From contig OX393561.1 of assembly GCA_947652115.1 (NCBI GenBank), forward strand, positions 34,440,324 to 34,504,323: 64,000 nt of DNA, written 5' to 3'. A program made the translations under genes and the position numbers. Positions 1 to 12,804 of the stretch are shown piece after piece. Source of the DNA: Blastomussa wellsi. Taxonomy: Eukaryota; Cnidaria; Anthozoa; Scleractinia; Plerogyridae. The notes below the pieces were generated by a model. The model was given only the letters and a program-made list of their open reading frames with translations, was not told the DNA's origin and did no database searches. Within the stretch, counting starts at the first letter, position 1; the number at the start of each line of letters is the position of its first letter.

Positions 1-1072
1 TCGTGGTATCCAGAGTTATCAGGGGGGTGGGGGGGGGGGGGTGGGTAAGCGTTATCAATCGAACACTGATTTCTCAAATGAAAGTTTAAACAGTACTAAA
101 GGATGCAATACCTCAGTACAGTGCTAACTCAGTCTTGCTTCGGGTTCTGTAGTTTTCTTTTACTTCAGGTACTCCTGGAACACCTTTTGCTGTTCTTACC
201 AACCTTATCTTCCAGTTATCTTTCACTTATCTTTCAATTTTCCTCTCCGATAAAAAATTGTCATTGCCCATATATGGTCATGAAGCGATTGTTATCTGTC
301 ATTTGTACTTGACAGATGTCCTGCCATATACGCTAAGTATCGATGATTCGGCCGAAGTCTCGCAAAGCGCCACACGATGCCAACCTTTCCAGCTGTAAAG
401 TGCGCTGCAAAGCAAATATCCTGCTAGCTATAAAACAATTATCCTACTCAATCTTGCGGCATATAGTCTGATTTTAACCGTTGAGGCCGTATGAAACGAT
501 ATTCCGTGCGATTTCGCAGGATAATTGTTAAAAATACGTTAAGTAACGATAATTCACCGAATCATGCCAACCTTTCTAGCTGAAAATGCGCTTAATGAAT
601 AATAAAAATATTATCCTGCTCAATCTTGCGGAATATCGCCTTATTTTAGTATCATAATAATTGTTTAATTATTATACACTGAAGTCTCAATTCCTATTCT
701 TTGATCTACAGATCTGATAATCCTGGATATTTTGTCATGTGTAGAGCATTGGTCGCACAGCTATAAGGCATAGGTACAGAGCTTATTTGACGGGGAGGGA
801 AATTGAAAAAAATATACAGTACAAGGGTGCTGATAGCACAAAGATGGCCTTGGAATGGAAGTAGCGAGGTAAGTGTTCCAATAGTACCTCAAGGAAGAGA
901 AAAATGCAGAACCTGAAGACTGAGTCTGCACTGTACTGAGGTTTAATATTTTCTTTGACACATCCGTGTATAATAAAGCAATTATGGAATTCGGTTGTTC
1001 ATGATTTCCAGATTTTCAGGCTTTGGCATTGGATGATAACGCTTACCTCGCCCTAGATAATTCTGGATATCA
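1..1072. mobile_element. Non-autonomous DNA element with long inverted termini, left edge cut by window
   Basis: The first 60 bases (ATCCAGAGTTATC, a G-run, then GTAAGCGTTATC) pair inversely with 1036-1072 (GATAACGCTTACC, then ATAATTCTGGAT). A second inverted match links about 103-300 with 761-960. Between them a segment of about 180 bp occurs twice in degenerate form: TCAATCTTGCGG at about 450 and 620, and ATGCCAACCTTTC at about 377 and 564. No transposase reading frame is present. The true left end may lie at or just outside the window. It would sit in the 3' part of the FBXO31-like gene. Confidence 0.55.
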
Positions 1073-1189
1073 TTAATTTATATAAAGAATATAATAATAT
1101 AAGTTAATATAAATTAACAGAAATTTTATTTGAATTATGGTCATGTGCATTCATAAAGCAAAAATAAGCAAAAATACAAAGGACCTGTG

Positions 1190-1525
1190 TTTGCTTCCTT
1201 CCCAGAGGGCTGCTTTACGACAAAAACCCCCCGAGGGGGGTACTCCCATATGTGGGCTATATAGGTATGTGCCGCGGGATGGGGTATGGTTTTTCGAGGT
1301 CCTCGTTCCTATGAATAGGGTATCATTTTCGCTTTTTTGGCATTCCCCACGGTGCGATCCTTTGATAGGGTACCTAAACTGTATTATTTGGCTATTTTGT
1401 AATTTGCAGCGCTTAACGTACGTTACGGAATGACAAAAAAATGACTCGTTTACACCTCTCTTAGTTTTTGTTTTTTCCTTGTTCCACAAATAGGGTCTCA
1501 TTTTCGGGTTTGGTCCTCAAATGGT
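1190..1525. repeat. Dispersed repeat of the GGGGGGTACTCCC type
   Basis: A block with CCCCCGAGGGGGGTACTCCC, GGGCTATATAGGTATGTGCC and several 'ATAGGGT' modules. The recurrent ATAGGGT words and poly-G/poly-C head mark it as a dispersed non-coding repeat. I recall similar sequence from coral genomes (memory, not searched). Long open frames on both strands here are a by-product and not genes. Confidence 0.5.
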
Positions 1526-1890
1526 CTTTGTTTTTATTGAAATTTAAGGCAGTGATAAGCACTCTTTCAGCCAGTGACAGTAGCCCTTAGCTGGCCCTTA
1601 GCTACATCCTTGAAAAACTAGGACTGACAGAGTCCAAAACTAGCCAAACTGGTCCAGCAAGAGGCATGCAAGTTTGAAACGAAAAATACCAGAAAAGACA
1701 ACAAATTAAACTGAAGTAGGGATGTAGCAGATACGGAGGTAACGTAAAAAAGGAACCATGCTGGCAGGAATTTAACTGGCAAGACACAAGGATGCATACA
1801 GGTTAAGCCGTCAAACAGCAAACAGTGTGGTGGACAAGAAAGTATAAAAAAGACTAGGAAACAAAAACCAACAATACTGTATATGCATAC

Positions 1891-4800
1891 CTGGCAAGGT
1901 AAACATTTGGAAAGTTCGTGTATCTCGCTTCGTAAGTTGAGGGTAGATGGAATTCTCGAGCGTAACTCTGGCCTAAATGTTGCTCTTCCCCCAACTCTGC
2001 CTGAGGGTCGTCAGTAACAGGACGACTGAGGTCAACATCAAACGTCACTTGACCTCCTGGGACATTGGGATCTCCCTGCAGGTCAGGTAGGTACATGGTC
2101 ATTAGTACATTGATGACGCGTGTTGTAATTGTAACACATGCAGACTTCTGCCAGGATTCTTCTGGCTTTGAGCTTCTGTAATTCCTCTTCATTTACATGT
2201 AGCCGGACTGAGAAAGTAGAGCCTGCTTCTTTGTCAGTATTTTCCACCATTTGGTCATTACCAAGTTTAATAACAGTTGTAGCGGAATTGAATGTTTCAA
2301 ATCAAACAGAATTGAAAATGCTGTCCACCGGCAAAGAGTAGTGCGAACAGCAACTGGCTACCAGTACTGATTGGCTAGCTCTTTGACTTTCTTCTTCTGA
2401 CTGGATCAGGGCAGCAGGTATATTTTAGCCAGCTAAATACACCACAATGCCCAATGAACTTATTATAAATTATTTGAATGGCAACAGCATGAAGCCTTTT
2501 ACAACCAGTCTAAAGTTACAAATAAGCATTTATCAATGTAAAGTTCTACCACATTAACAAATCTACAAAATAAGTTACAAATTTCCTTTTGATCGACATA
2601 CCGTTATCTTCGTGCCTATCATTTTTTGGTCCATGACAGTAACCATAACCAATTCCACTCCATGACTGCTGTAAGTTCCCTATAAGGGGGCATCAGTTAC
2701 TATCAGTACTACAGTGGCCGAAATCAAGTAAGTTTCGTCTAAGTCTATGGTTCGCGCATTTTAAAAAGTTTAGCCTAATTTTTTAAAAATAGTCATTTGT
2801 AATCCGTCTAAATCTTCTCCATCCTTAAGCATCCTTGTTCCTTTTTGGTTTAGTATCAACTCTTTGGTGTTTTTCTTCCTTAGTAAACCATTAGTTCTAG
2901 ATTTCCGACATTTTAAGGGTAATTTGGTTCATTGTAAAAAATACCCCAAAATAAGTTGACGTACCGGAACCACTTAAAAATTCAAGAGGCTAAAGAAATA
3001 TTTACACCAATGAAACCTAAATTTGTAAAAAATGCAATACCGGTGTACTGAAGCTATTAAAGGAGTGATATCATAATTGTGATACTATCAGGAGCTCTTG
3101 ATGTCAACTTGAACAACTCAGGCTGACTGTTTCAAGTTCTGCCCTTGCATTTGCGGATTACAGAAGTAGCTAAAAACCAATATACCAGTAACGGTTTTAC
3201 CCTTACTTCAACAATTTACTTGAGGCCCTCTCTTAACATTCTATGAAAATTTTTGTGTGGGAGGAAAAGAACGTCAGTCAAAATTTTGTAAGTGATATAC
3301 AGTACTTAACTCTCACAGTGCCACTGAAAAATTAATATTGTTATATTAATAAAATTAATATGACAAATTTAATGGAAAATAATACTTTCAGAAAGTGTTT
3401 ATTGTTGTGGTTAAGATTTTTCGTCAAAAGGTTGTGTACTGCAAGACCTTGATGGTTTAAAGATAGCACTGTTTTCACTCCAGTGTCGACAGAAATTCTG
3501 TGTTTGCTTTTTGTTTTGCATTACACTTTGCGTAGTAATTAATTTAAAAATCCCTGCATTTGCTTTTGGATTGGCATTACTTCACTTACAGTGAAGTGAT
3601 TGGTTTAAAAATCTTGGACCACTTTTTCAACCAATCAGGAGTAAAACCAAAACCAATCGTGACTTGTGTGTGCATGTATTCCCGCTCATTGCATCGGCTA
3701 CGTGTAATTACTTCGAGTTTTGATTGGTTCACTGGATTGTCTCCGTCCTTTGTGCTTGGCCAAAGTAATTATTTTGGTTTTGGTTTTATGACACTCAATT
3801 GAAACGCGCTCTATTCACATTGCAGATGTATGCATAATATAGTATTGTCTTCTCTATAGCATGTTCAACAATGGCATCTCAGTACCTTAAATACACCAGG
3901 AGTCATTACAATGTCATCTGGGGAAGGCTGTGGGATCTCAAGGACTTGAAACTGAAGTGGCTGCCTGAAAAGAAACAAAGAGACAGACAAATAAGCTCAG
4001 GGCTGCAAATAACATTCAAAAATGGCCAACCAAAATTTGCCAGTGTCCGATTAAATCAACTGTGGTCCAACAGACTGTCCGGACAATTTTTTAAGCCCGC
4101 CAATGCAGACACAGGAGTTCTGTAACATGATGTTCTGACATTGCTACAGTTTTGTCTGATCAAAATGGGGACATAGTGGCACTGGGGTAAGGTAATGAAT
4201 CCGAACCAGCCAATACTCAACCAACATACCATTGACATGTTTGCCAACACATATCAGTGCGTCGGCCGACACACTACCAATGTGTTAGCCAATACACAAG
4301 AACATTTTGGCCCATAAGCAATACACATCCATACCATCAAGCCTATGTACAAGCCACATATCTTTGGTACAATGATCCTCCGACTATCACATTTTAAAAT
4401 TACTTTGCAGCCATAAAAATAGAGATGGTAAGGAGAAGACTTCATAAAGAAACTATGAGAACATGTGTCCGATGCCATTTTTAGAATTGATGCTAGTACA
4501 CAGACTCGTTCAAATGATGCCACATTAAAAAAAACACACTGGTACAGGAGGCGCTAGATCAAAATGCCCAAGACAAGTTACCAGGTCATTATCGGGAACA
4601 CGTGCATCATGAATATATAAGTAAAATAAACTGATATTTAAAAACAATTTTATTGATCGATCATTGACTTTTTCATATTTGGTGGCTCCTAAAGGAGCCA
4701 TTTTAGCTCTTAAAAGAGCTGTTTTGTGTTGGTTTTCCACAGAACCTTTTATGAGTAGAAGATGTCATCTTCTGTCAGCGGAAGCAGCCACTTAGATAAG

Positions 4801-7800
4801 CAAAGGCGTTTGATGATCTGCAACAGACCAGCAAGTTGTTTTTGGCACTCTCCTTTGATCGCCTTTACTCACTGCTTTGGATCCCTGCTATGGTGTTGTT
4901 GTAGGTCACCTCATGCCCAGGAAGTATCTGAAGGTGCTGCGAGCTGTCCCCGCCAACTGGTACGCATTATTAAGGTTGCATTTTATCTCCGCCACAATTG
5001 ATAACACCTTTGGATATCACCAGTAAATTTCTTCTAGGTCATTATGGTCATCGTGGGTGGTCCATTTGATGGTGGCTCAGACTCGTGTTCACTCTAGGGC
5101 CTTGATTTGTGCAGTGGTATTGCAGAGCTTCAATCTTAAGTATCAAACTTGGCTTTAATGTCCTGGTAGGCCTTGCCAAGCTGCCAATTTTATTTGCTTC
5201 AGCTGCCTGCAGAGGGATTTGTAATTTGCCGGTGTGTGACTCAGGCGTTAATGTCGAGGGCAGCAGCGGCATTGGACTTTCAGCGGCTGCTGGCTGTTGC
5301 CAGTATTGTACATGAGTATTGCCGGATAATAAGATCACTAAAAAAGAAATCTCCCATTTCACTTGAACTGCAGAGAACACCAAGATGTATAATTATAAAG
5401 AATGAAATGTCTTAAGGTGTCTATATGGCCAACAGGGTTTTTATGCTTTTGGTATCTTTATATTGCATAAGCAAGTATTCCAATTTTATTTTTTGGATTC
5501 CACCACGTTTTTGCCACAAAATATAGTTTAAAGTTCCCGCGTCGGACACGCCCAATGAAGATGACTACAAATTGCTACAACAAAAGAATCCTGGTACTAG
5601 AACCGGCCATGACGTCAGGAAGCGTCAAATCTTCCTGCCAGTTCATTTCACTGTTAATTCAGAAACATAATTAATTGTGACGTATTTCATCCAAATAATA
5701 TGTCTGATAAATGTGTTGTTGTGAGGTGATCAAATACTGCTGACTCAGAGAAAAGAATTGCCTTAAGTGATGTCATTCATCACCAATTTTCGATTATGCG
5801 GTCAATTTTATTGGGCGTGTCCAAAGCGGGAAATTTAAAGCTTGATTTTGCGGTGAAAAGTGACGTAATCGAAAAAAATGTTCAGAATAGTTTTCTACGT
5901 ACATATTCTAGAGACACCAAAACAAAAATAATCGCTTTTGGCCGTAGACACGTATAGTCCAACAGATACATGTACCAATAACACAAAATTATTAAAAATG
6001 TTAAACTCAACAAATCACAGTCTGGAAGTACCAGAAGGTTTCTGCAACTCTTTGTCAATATTATTATAATAATTATATAAGTTTGCTCGGGTTTGTGCTA
6101 GGAAAATACATTGGCCCTCAGTCTTTTTTGTATGGACTATGCTCTGCTTGTTCCCTGATGTCAAGATCAATATTCTTCCAGCACAGTTCTTGCGGCAGAG
6201 TGCTACATACAGATACAAATGTTTACCAATTGAAAGAATATTACAATCAAAGTAACTGATACATGCATTACATGCACTCTCATTGGCTGATAGGTGTGTT
6301 TAGATGAGAGTATGTAAACATGGTTATAACGCTTTAGTTCCATGTGCAATTTTAAGAAATATTTTAAAAATTAAAGCAATAGTTAAGAGGACATTTTTCC
6401 GTGTCTACATAGCCTCAATCTCGAAAGTTATGCAAATCCTTATGAATTCTCCCAAACCACCTTGTGTTTAGTAGCTATGTAAACACAAAAAACGTAATGA
6501 TTACCTGTGTAAGGAGTGCATAGTAACATATCTCATGAGAACAAGTTGAACCATGTGAGGTTGAAAAAATAGCAAGTTTTCATTGTTGTACTCTTCCTTC
6601 ATCCACCTTCTCAACACACCCATACTCTACAAAAAGACAATTAATAGAAATTTGTAAGTGACTTTAAACCTAAGGGAATTACATCTGAAGAAATCATAAG
6701 TAAATAAGTTGGCTTTGTTAATAAAAGTAAGCGTCAACAGAATTTCACATTAATTTGAAACTTAAAGCAGCTCGATCAGGGATGATACAAGTTTAGACTA
6801 AATTTCTCAAATTTGTCAATTACATTCCTTCCCAATCTTCCTCAATCAAAGCCATCCTTTATTCTCCTTAGTTTATTGGAGCATCTTTGGTGTTTTTCTT
6901 AGTAAAATACTATTTCAAGATTTCATGAAGTCAATTTTGCGCATTGCCAATAGTTGTCTTTATTCACGGTGACTGTGCCCCTTTAATATTTCAAGTTAAG
7001 ATTGCTCAAAGTGATGATTTCAAAACCTTCAACTGTATTATTTTGAGGATGAATAAGCTGATAAGCTGAACACACCAGATTGGCTCACAAACAAGCAATG
7101 TTTGTATTTTGCCTTTTGACAACAGCCACCATTTGAGCATAGTTACTGTATAGCATCGAAGCTCAACTGAAATAGATGTCTGACTGCCTTCTGATATTCA
7201 TGCGACAAGTTTTGTTTAAGTACTTTGTGTATACAGTATTCAAAGGCCATTTCCAGTCCATTTTGCACAATCTCTGCCTACAACGTTTATCAAGACTCAC
7301 ACAACGGAATGTAAACAAGCCAAAATTACGGGCGAAAACTTATCTTTTTCTTCATTATTAACTTTCAATATCCTTGCAAAACAATAATAAAGAGTAGATG
7401 AACCTCGACGATATTCCAAACCGAAGTTTTAGCTCATCGAGAACTCCCAAACGAAATGATAATGGCGGACTCAAAAACTTCAAACATGTACATGTACGCA
7501 GTTACCAAAGTGTAATGTATCAACAAATTCAAAACAGAAATGTAAAACAAATCCGGAGACTGTGCAGTATGGATTGGAAATGGCCTTTAATAGTGACTCA
7601 CTAAGTTCTGTATATATGAAAGCTAAAATTATTTACATGAGCCACAAGTTACCTCTTCTCTGTCTGATGGAATTTCATGGTTTGACCAGCTGTCACACTT
7701 GAAACTGAACTGAGGAAGCTTCCCTTCAACTGTGCCTCCTATCTGTCGTCAAAAGTAAAATGTATTATATTAAATTTACATGTCCATTGTATTATTATTA

Positions 7801-10800
7801 ATAACAAAAGTTGTTCCAGGTTTCAGAAGTGATTAATTTGTCACTTTGTTGCTACTGCTCTGTTTTTATTTTTATAAAACAAATTAGGAATGCTCTAGCT
7901 GCAACTCCATGAATGAGATCTCAGCTACTAACTAGTGATTTTCAAGGTTTCAATAATGCACCTATCAATGTTAAGCCAGTGGGGGGAGTTGGGGGGGGAG
8001 CGCTATCTATTACATTGCATAGTTACAATAACATTAATTACCTACTTACTTACAACACGGCTTAAAATTGATAGGTGCATAAAGTTCTTAAGGCAGGATC
8101 AGTTTTTTTAACTGAAAGCACCTTCTTATCAGGGACACTGTTTTACAATGGTTCGAACTTACTCTTAGATTTCCAGTATGAGGTATTTCTTCCCAGTCAC
8201 TATAGCATGTTGTTATGGCTTCTCCATCTTGTACTTTTATGGCAAACATAAGCTTGGGTCGCATTGCAGCTGTAATGTCAGGGTCATATGGCGCTCTGCA
8301 ATCAAAAGCCTCAATCCTACCTGGGGAAGCCTGCCATCAGATGAGAAACAGTTTAAATTGATACTAGCTGCTTCTTCTAGAAGACTTAATATTAAGTAAA
8401 AAGTACACACCATTTAAACAGCTTTCTGAAACTCATGCAATTTTCAGACAGTTTATATTCATTTAAAGGGACAGTCTGATGGAGTTTATCACGATTTTTG
8501 GTCAGAATTCCCGAAATTTAAACTTCTATTGCCTCGTCAATACTTGAATCGTTTCTAAATCACTGATTGTATTATTATAACATCAGGTGAATTCAGAACA
8601 GAAGGACGAGTATGCTAGTACGGATTTCACATGAAACTTGAAAACATGATCTTTAATCTTTAATAAATACACTCCTAAAAACAGCATGACTATGATCTTG
8701 ACCATCCACCCGGAAAATCATCTATAAACAGTTTCTATACATTACGATAGTCCTTTAAAGGATTTTTTTTATCATTATCATGCAGCTTCCACTAACCAAA
8801 AAGCATTCCTTGGATTTTCGATGTGTTAACTAAAAATACCATGAGAAGCACCCATGACATGAACAAACCTGCATGTACAGTAATAAGCTGCCACTCTTTT
8901 TTGACCCCCTTAAGTATGTCTATATGAGATTTGAAATGTACTGTAAGAGATGAATAAAAATAACCTCACCTTTATATGTACCAAACCACCATAAGGATTT
9001 ATACTGCATTTCCAAACACCAAGTAAACAGCCATACTTGTGCAGCACTACCATTGAACAGGACAGCAAAATTAGAAAAGAGATGCACCACTTAGGGCATG
9101 ACTTGTGCGAGTTTCAACTGAGTTTTGTAAAACCAAAACCAATTAAGGTGGCTCGGTCGGATTTTTGAGTCACAATACCTTTCAACTTTGAACAGCTAGT
9201 GTACCGCCAAAGAGTATCTGACAGAAAATCGATTGCTACAAGTGCACTAGAGAAAGATCAAATTTTCAGATGAAATACGTTTTAGCATAATCGGAGTTAC
9301 CATAGCAACATAGTGATGTCACGCCCCACTTTACTCAAGACCGAATAACTTGTCACCAAGAGATAATTTTATAAAACCCTTCCTGGATCTTTGACCTGGC
9401 ATTCTTTTCTTGAGGTCTGCCAAATTTGAAGAATTTTTAAAAGAGCGATTTTGAAAAAAATTTATGGCAAAGTTTTAAGGTGTTAAAATACAACAAAATC
9501 GTATTAGTTCCTGAATGCTATTAAAACGTTTGTTCACCAGGCCTCATGTCAGATGACTTTGGTCTGAAATAAATTGAATAGCATCCAATTACATTTGGTG
9601 AAAATCTTAGAAAAATCGTTCTATTTGATTTCTGAAAACACTGGCTTGAATATGAACTGGAGTGGAGTGATATGCATCTCCGTGTAATTGTAAATTTCAA
9701 TGCCTTATTAATTCATGTAACAATATATGAATTCACAACACATTGAAATGTACAGTTGCACAGAGATTCAAGACTGTCACAATGGATAGGTATAATTAGA
9801 ACCACAAGCGACTAGCCGGAAAATAAGTGCAATGTTTACCAAAGTCAAGGTTACAAATTGACAGCCTTAGAATGTTTCAATGAAGTTGAAACTTGGGGAT
9901 TATATTAAATAGGGGTTGATCTACCTGAAGATAGGTACTGGGGATTTCGCGGGAGTTTTGGGGGCAAATTTCTCTAAAAAGCAAGCAAGAAACATGCCAA
10001 ACAAAATACTGCAGGATGTCAAATTCAGGGCAAGAAAGAAAACATAAAAGTTCATCCAACACAGTTCTGAAGGAAGCTGTTCTTGTTTTGAGCGGCAAAA
10101 ACGTCGACCGGTTATCCTCCTTTTTCAACTGCAATTTAAAGCCGAAAACAGCAATGCAATAAATTTCTTTTCTTTCCTCGCTGTCTTGTGTCACTTTGTA
10201 GTTTCAAGGCAAGATTCTTCGTGATTGAAGGTTGAAATATAATTTATTGCGTCAAATCTTGCGTCTCGATCGTGTCCTGCTCGAGTAAACATGTGCCTGC
10301 ATTACTACAGACAGCACTTTCACACTCCGTATAGTGGCAACGAAAAGTCTTCAAATTGTCCAGTGCCCGGTAGAATGCCTGGTAGTTTTTGGTACGCTGT
10401 TTACTCATGGCAGTGGCGAAATGTCAAGATAAATTTACAAGTTTATGGCATGTAAACAGCCCCAATAGTTAAGATAAGTTTCAAATACGTTCAAACATCT
10501 TTCTCTAGTGCACCTGGAGCAATCGATTTTTTTGTCAGATATCGTATGGTGGTGCACTAGCTACTCAAAGTTGAAAGGTATTGTCACTCAAAATCGAGCC
10601 ACCTTAAAGTGCCTATGAAATGAAAAAACGACCTATTGAAAAACAAGCTTATGGCATTTTCCTTTTTGTGATATTAGGTACTGATGACGTCATAAGGTGT
10701 GATCGAATGGGTGTAAAAACACAAAATAAAGCATATCTCTGCAAGTAATGATGGAATGAAATTAAAACTTGGTGAGCATGTTATAGTCTAAGAAATACAT

Positions 10801-12804
10801 CAGATCTCTAATATACAGGAATGGTTATTCCTGTATTTGATCGTGAGCAAACATCGTCCACTTCCTAAAGGTCAATTAGGAGAGCTAGTGCAATATGGGC
10901 ATTGTGCACGCTTTAAATTGGATCAGTCATTTGCCCTATACAGTCACAAACAAGTAATATTTGATTTAAAGAGAAAGGAGACAGGAACCAGGATTGTTGC
11001 CATAGCAACATCAAAATATGTATCAAGAGGTGTATTTCCTAGGGTGCAATGTGCTTGCAAAGTTCCAATTGCATTGTGCCATTACTTGCAGAGATACAGT
11101 GTATGCCCTATTTTGTGTTTTTACACCCATACAATCACATCTAGTGACGCCATCAGTACCTAATTCGTATAATACAAAACTCTTGAATATCTCTGGGACG
11201 AGAGGAGATACCACAAAACGGAAAACGCCATCTTTCATATTTTTTTAAGGCCTTTCAAATAAGCTCATTTTTCAATAGCTCATTTTCTCATTTCATAGGC
11301 ACTTTAAAGTTTACTTTGGCCAATCACAATGGACAAAGACAATCCAGTGAACCAATCAAAACTCAAATTAACTACATGTAGCCAAAACAAAGCATAGGAA
11401 AACATGCGCACAACAGTCACAATTGGTTTTGGTTTTACATGTACTTCTGATTGGTTGAAAAAGTGGCTCAAGACTTTTAAACCAATTGCTGAGCGTATCA
11501 ATGCAAAAACAAACATTCAAGCAAATTGCTAATTACTTTCGACACTGAAGTGGAAACGGCTCTAGTTTATGGCCTCTGTCACCAAAAGTCTCCTATTGTG
11601 AACGCTTATTCATTCAAAGGATTTAAATATTGGTGCAAGTAACTTCTATGATCACTCTGTGACAACTGTCAGCACCATCTCTGTCATTTTTTTTCTTGCC
11701 TTTTGATTGGCTATTTGAAACAGACGCTGTCAGAAGATCGTCAAAAAATGATTTCCATACAACATTTTAAACATGCACCTACCAATGACGTACAGTTCCC
11801 GAAATGAAGAGAGCGGCCAATGATCAAGGGATGAAACACCATAATCTTGTAAGAAAAATTACAGCAAAAAATATTAAACCAGAATGTTAATGTTTAAACA
11901 ATTATTGGAAAAGTTTTTGTGATATCTGGAATAATCAAGGTAGAGGTAAGACTAGTAGTGTTATCAGCCGAAGCCGAGACCTTGATTATCCCGGATATCA
12001 CAAAAAACGAATCTAATAATTGTTTTATTATACATCGTTTTCAGGCTTCCGATGGAGTAAAACGATCAATCCTCTTTTCGCGCTTCCACATAAAAAGATT
12101 TCAACACTTCCTGAAATTTTAACCAGATTCTGGTATCAGGGATCGGCGGCATTAAATGAGTGTCCACAGGCCCCCGCCCTTTTCCTTATCACCAGGCTAT
12201 GCTCGGCTCGCTGGGAGCCTGTTCGCAGGCTATTTTAGTTAGTAGTTATGCAGACAGTACTCTAAGGATATTTTTTTCTGTCAACACCTGTCTGGCTGCC
12301 AGACATGTATAGCCATGCATAGTGAAAGATGTTTTCTCTTTAAAATGTCAATAGCTGTTTCAAGTACATCAGCAAAACAAGCAAAACTAACTCACTGTAC
12401 TACAAGTTGTACAGCTACAAGCTTTAAGCCTAAGCTAAAATATCTTGTTAAAAACTTGCATGCACTAACGCAGAATTTTGTAGTTTCATAACAATCAAGC
12501 TATATATTCCGATCCATGGCAGCATTAGATTGAAATGCAGTCTGAGGATAGTTTGCCCTTGACCGTATACACAGTTGAAGAAATTCTTCAACACTCTTTC
12601 CTTTCATTTTATTTGGTTTACAATAATGCAAAGGCAAGCAATTTTTTATTTACCTCTGAAGCACAAATGTTGCCAAATCTGATCGATGAAGGAGGCATTT
12701 CGGAATCTCTGGCACGTCTTTGCTACTACGCCAAGCTCAAGGCCATTTAGGTTTTTGAAAATCGAGGCCAATAGCTCGTTGGCTAGGTTGAAGATTTTTG
12801 CCAT
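1891..12804 (-). CDS. FBXO31: F-box only protein 31-like (partial, C-terminus beyond left edge)
   Basis: Substrate-recognition subunit of an SCF (SKP1-cullin-F-box) ubiquitin ligase. Human FBXO31 targets cyclin D1 and proteins with amidated C-termini (family knowledge). Ten exons join in one open frame of 337 codons: 12804-12654, 11845-11783, 9046-8970, 8908-8869, 8320-8163, 7742-7653, 6626-6505, 4383-4335, 2679-2602, 2075-1891. Exon 1 encodes the F-box (LANELLASIFKNLNGLELG ... FRNASFIDQIWQHLCFR). Later landmarks match human FBXO31: HKYGCLLGVW, NPYGGLVHIK, PHMVQLVLMRYV, GTYSSHGVELVMV, GTKIT then GDPNVPGGQVTFDVDL. The start is fixed by an in-frame TAG directly before the ATG. The 40 bp exon at 8869 and the 49 bp exon at 4335 are the weakest; they are supported mainly by phase and position. 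The last exons (human CRMCFYGTG region) are not in the window. It is head-to-head with SSNA1. Confidence 0.85.
3476..3815 (+). repeat. Dispersed repeat 'R', intact copy
   Basis: Runs from TCCAGTGTCGAC to AATTGAAACGCGC and contains ACCAATCAGGAGTAAAACC and TTGATTGGTTCACTGG. An inverted copy lies at 9106-9142 plus 11308-11557, split there by two TTAA elements. No coding capacity. It lies in an FBXO31-like intron. Confidence 0.65.
6766..6982. mobile_element. TTAA-bounded miniature element, family C
   Basis: Flanked by TTAA at 6762-6765 and 6983-6986. Ends are AGCAGCTCGATCAGG and GTGACTGTGCCCCT, imperfect inverted repeats. The interior shares the core AAATTTGTCAATTACATTCC ... CTTTGGTGTTTTTCTTAGTA with the copies near 15481 and 46860. 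Too short to encode a transposase. Confidence 0.5.
8467..8754. mobile_element. Possible TTAA-bounded miniature element
   Basis: TTAA at 8463-8466 and 8755-8758. The ends AGGGACAGTCTGATGG and CATTACGATAGTCCT are imperfect inverted repeats. The interior differs from family C. It lies in the FBXO31-like intron just downstream of the 40 bp exon. Confidence 0.4.
9147..10603. mobile_element. TTAA-bounded inverted-repeat element A (1.46 kb)
   Basis: The left end GGTGGCTCGGTCGG ... TTGAGTCACAATACC mirrors the right end GGTATTGTCACTCA ... GAGCCACC. Similarity extends inward through AGTGCACTAG-type words. TTAA stands at both borders (9143-9146, 10604-10607); TTAA target duplication is the hallmark of the piggyBac superfamily (family knowledge). 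The longest internal frame (9877-10194, minus) resembles no transposase that I recognise, so the element looks non-autonomous. It shares its right TTAA with element B. Confidence 0.75.
10608..11303. mobile_element. TTAA-bounded inverted-repeat element B (0.7 kb)
   Basis: Begins AGTGCCTATGAAATGA and ends TCATTTCATAGGCACT, a perfect 16 bp terminal inverted repeat. The inverted similarity continues for about 200 bp (GTGTAAAAACACAAAATA against ATTTTGTGTTTTTACACC). TTAA lies at 10604-10607 and 11304-11307. Frames on both strands at 10837-11248 arise from the long arms and are not genes. Confidence 0.75.
11308..11557 (-). repeat. Repeat 'R', right part of a copy split by elements A and B
   Basis: Inverted relative to 3476-3815. 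The left remainder is 9106-9142 (GCGAGTTTCAACTGAG ... AAAACCAAAACCAA). The repeat resumes at TTTACTTTGGCCAATCACA and ends near TTCGACACTGAAGTGG. The split shows that A and B inserted into a pre-existing R copy. Confidence 0.65.
11896..12032. repeat. Hairpin miniature element
   Basis: AAACAATTATTGGA and TTTTTGTGATATC plus ATAATCAAGGT on the left pair with ACCTTGATTAT, GATATCACAAAAA and AATAATTGTTTTA on the right. It has a short AGCCGAAGCCGAG spacer. No coding capacity. Intron 1 of the FBXO31-like gene. Confidence 0.55.

Noticed and set aside
1854..2341. Minus-strand peptide with Cys/His spacing reminiscent of a CCCH zinc finger (EVCMCYNYNTRHQC) at about 2080-2190
   Set aside because: It lies in the intron just upstream of the FBXO31-like GDPNVPGG exon. 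Its frame has a stop upstream without an acceptor, and the FBXO31 junction GTKIT|GDPN explains the locus.
4762..5415. Open frames of 68 to 111 codons on both strands
   Set aside because: No splice sites or known motifs, and several stops in the only frame with a protein-like run (AYQDIKAKFD). It sits inside an FBXO31-like intron.
10837..11248. 108- and 76-codon plus-strand frames
   Set aside because: They lie inside the long inverted arms of element B; similarity between the two strands shows they are repeat sequence.
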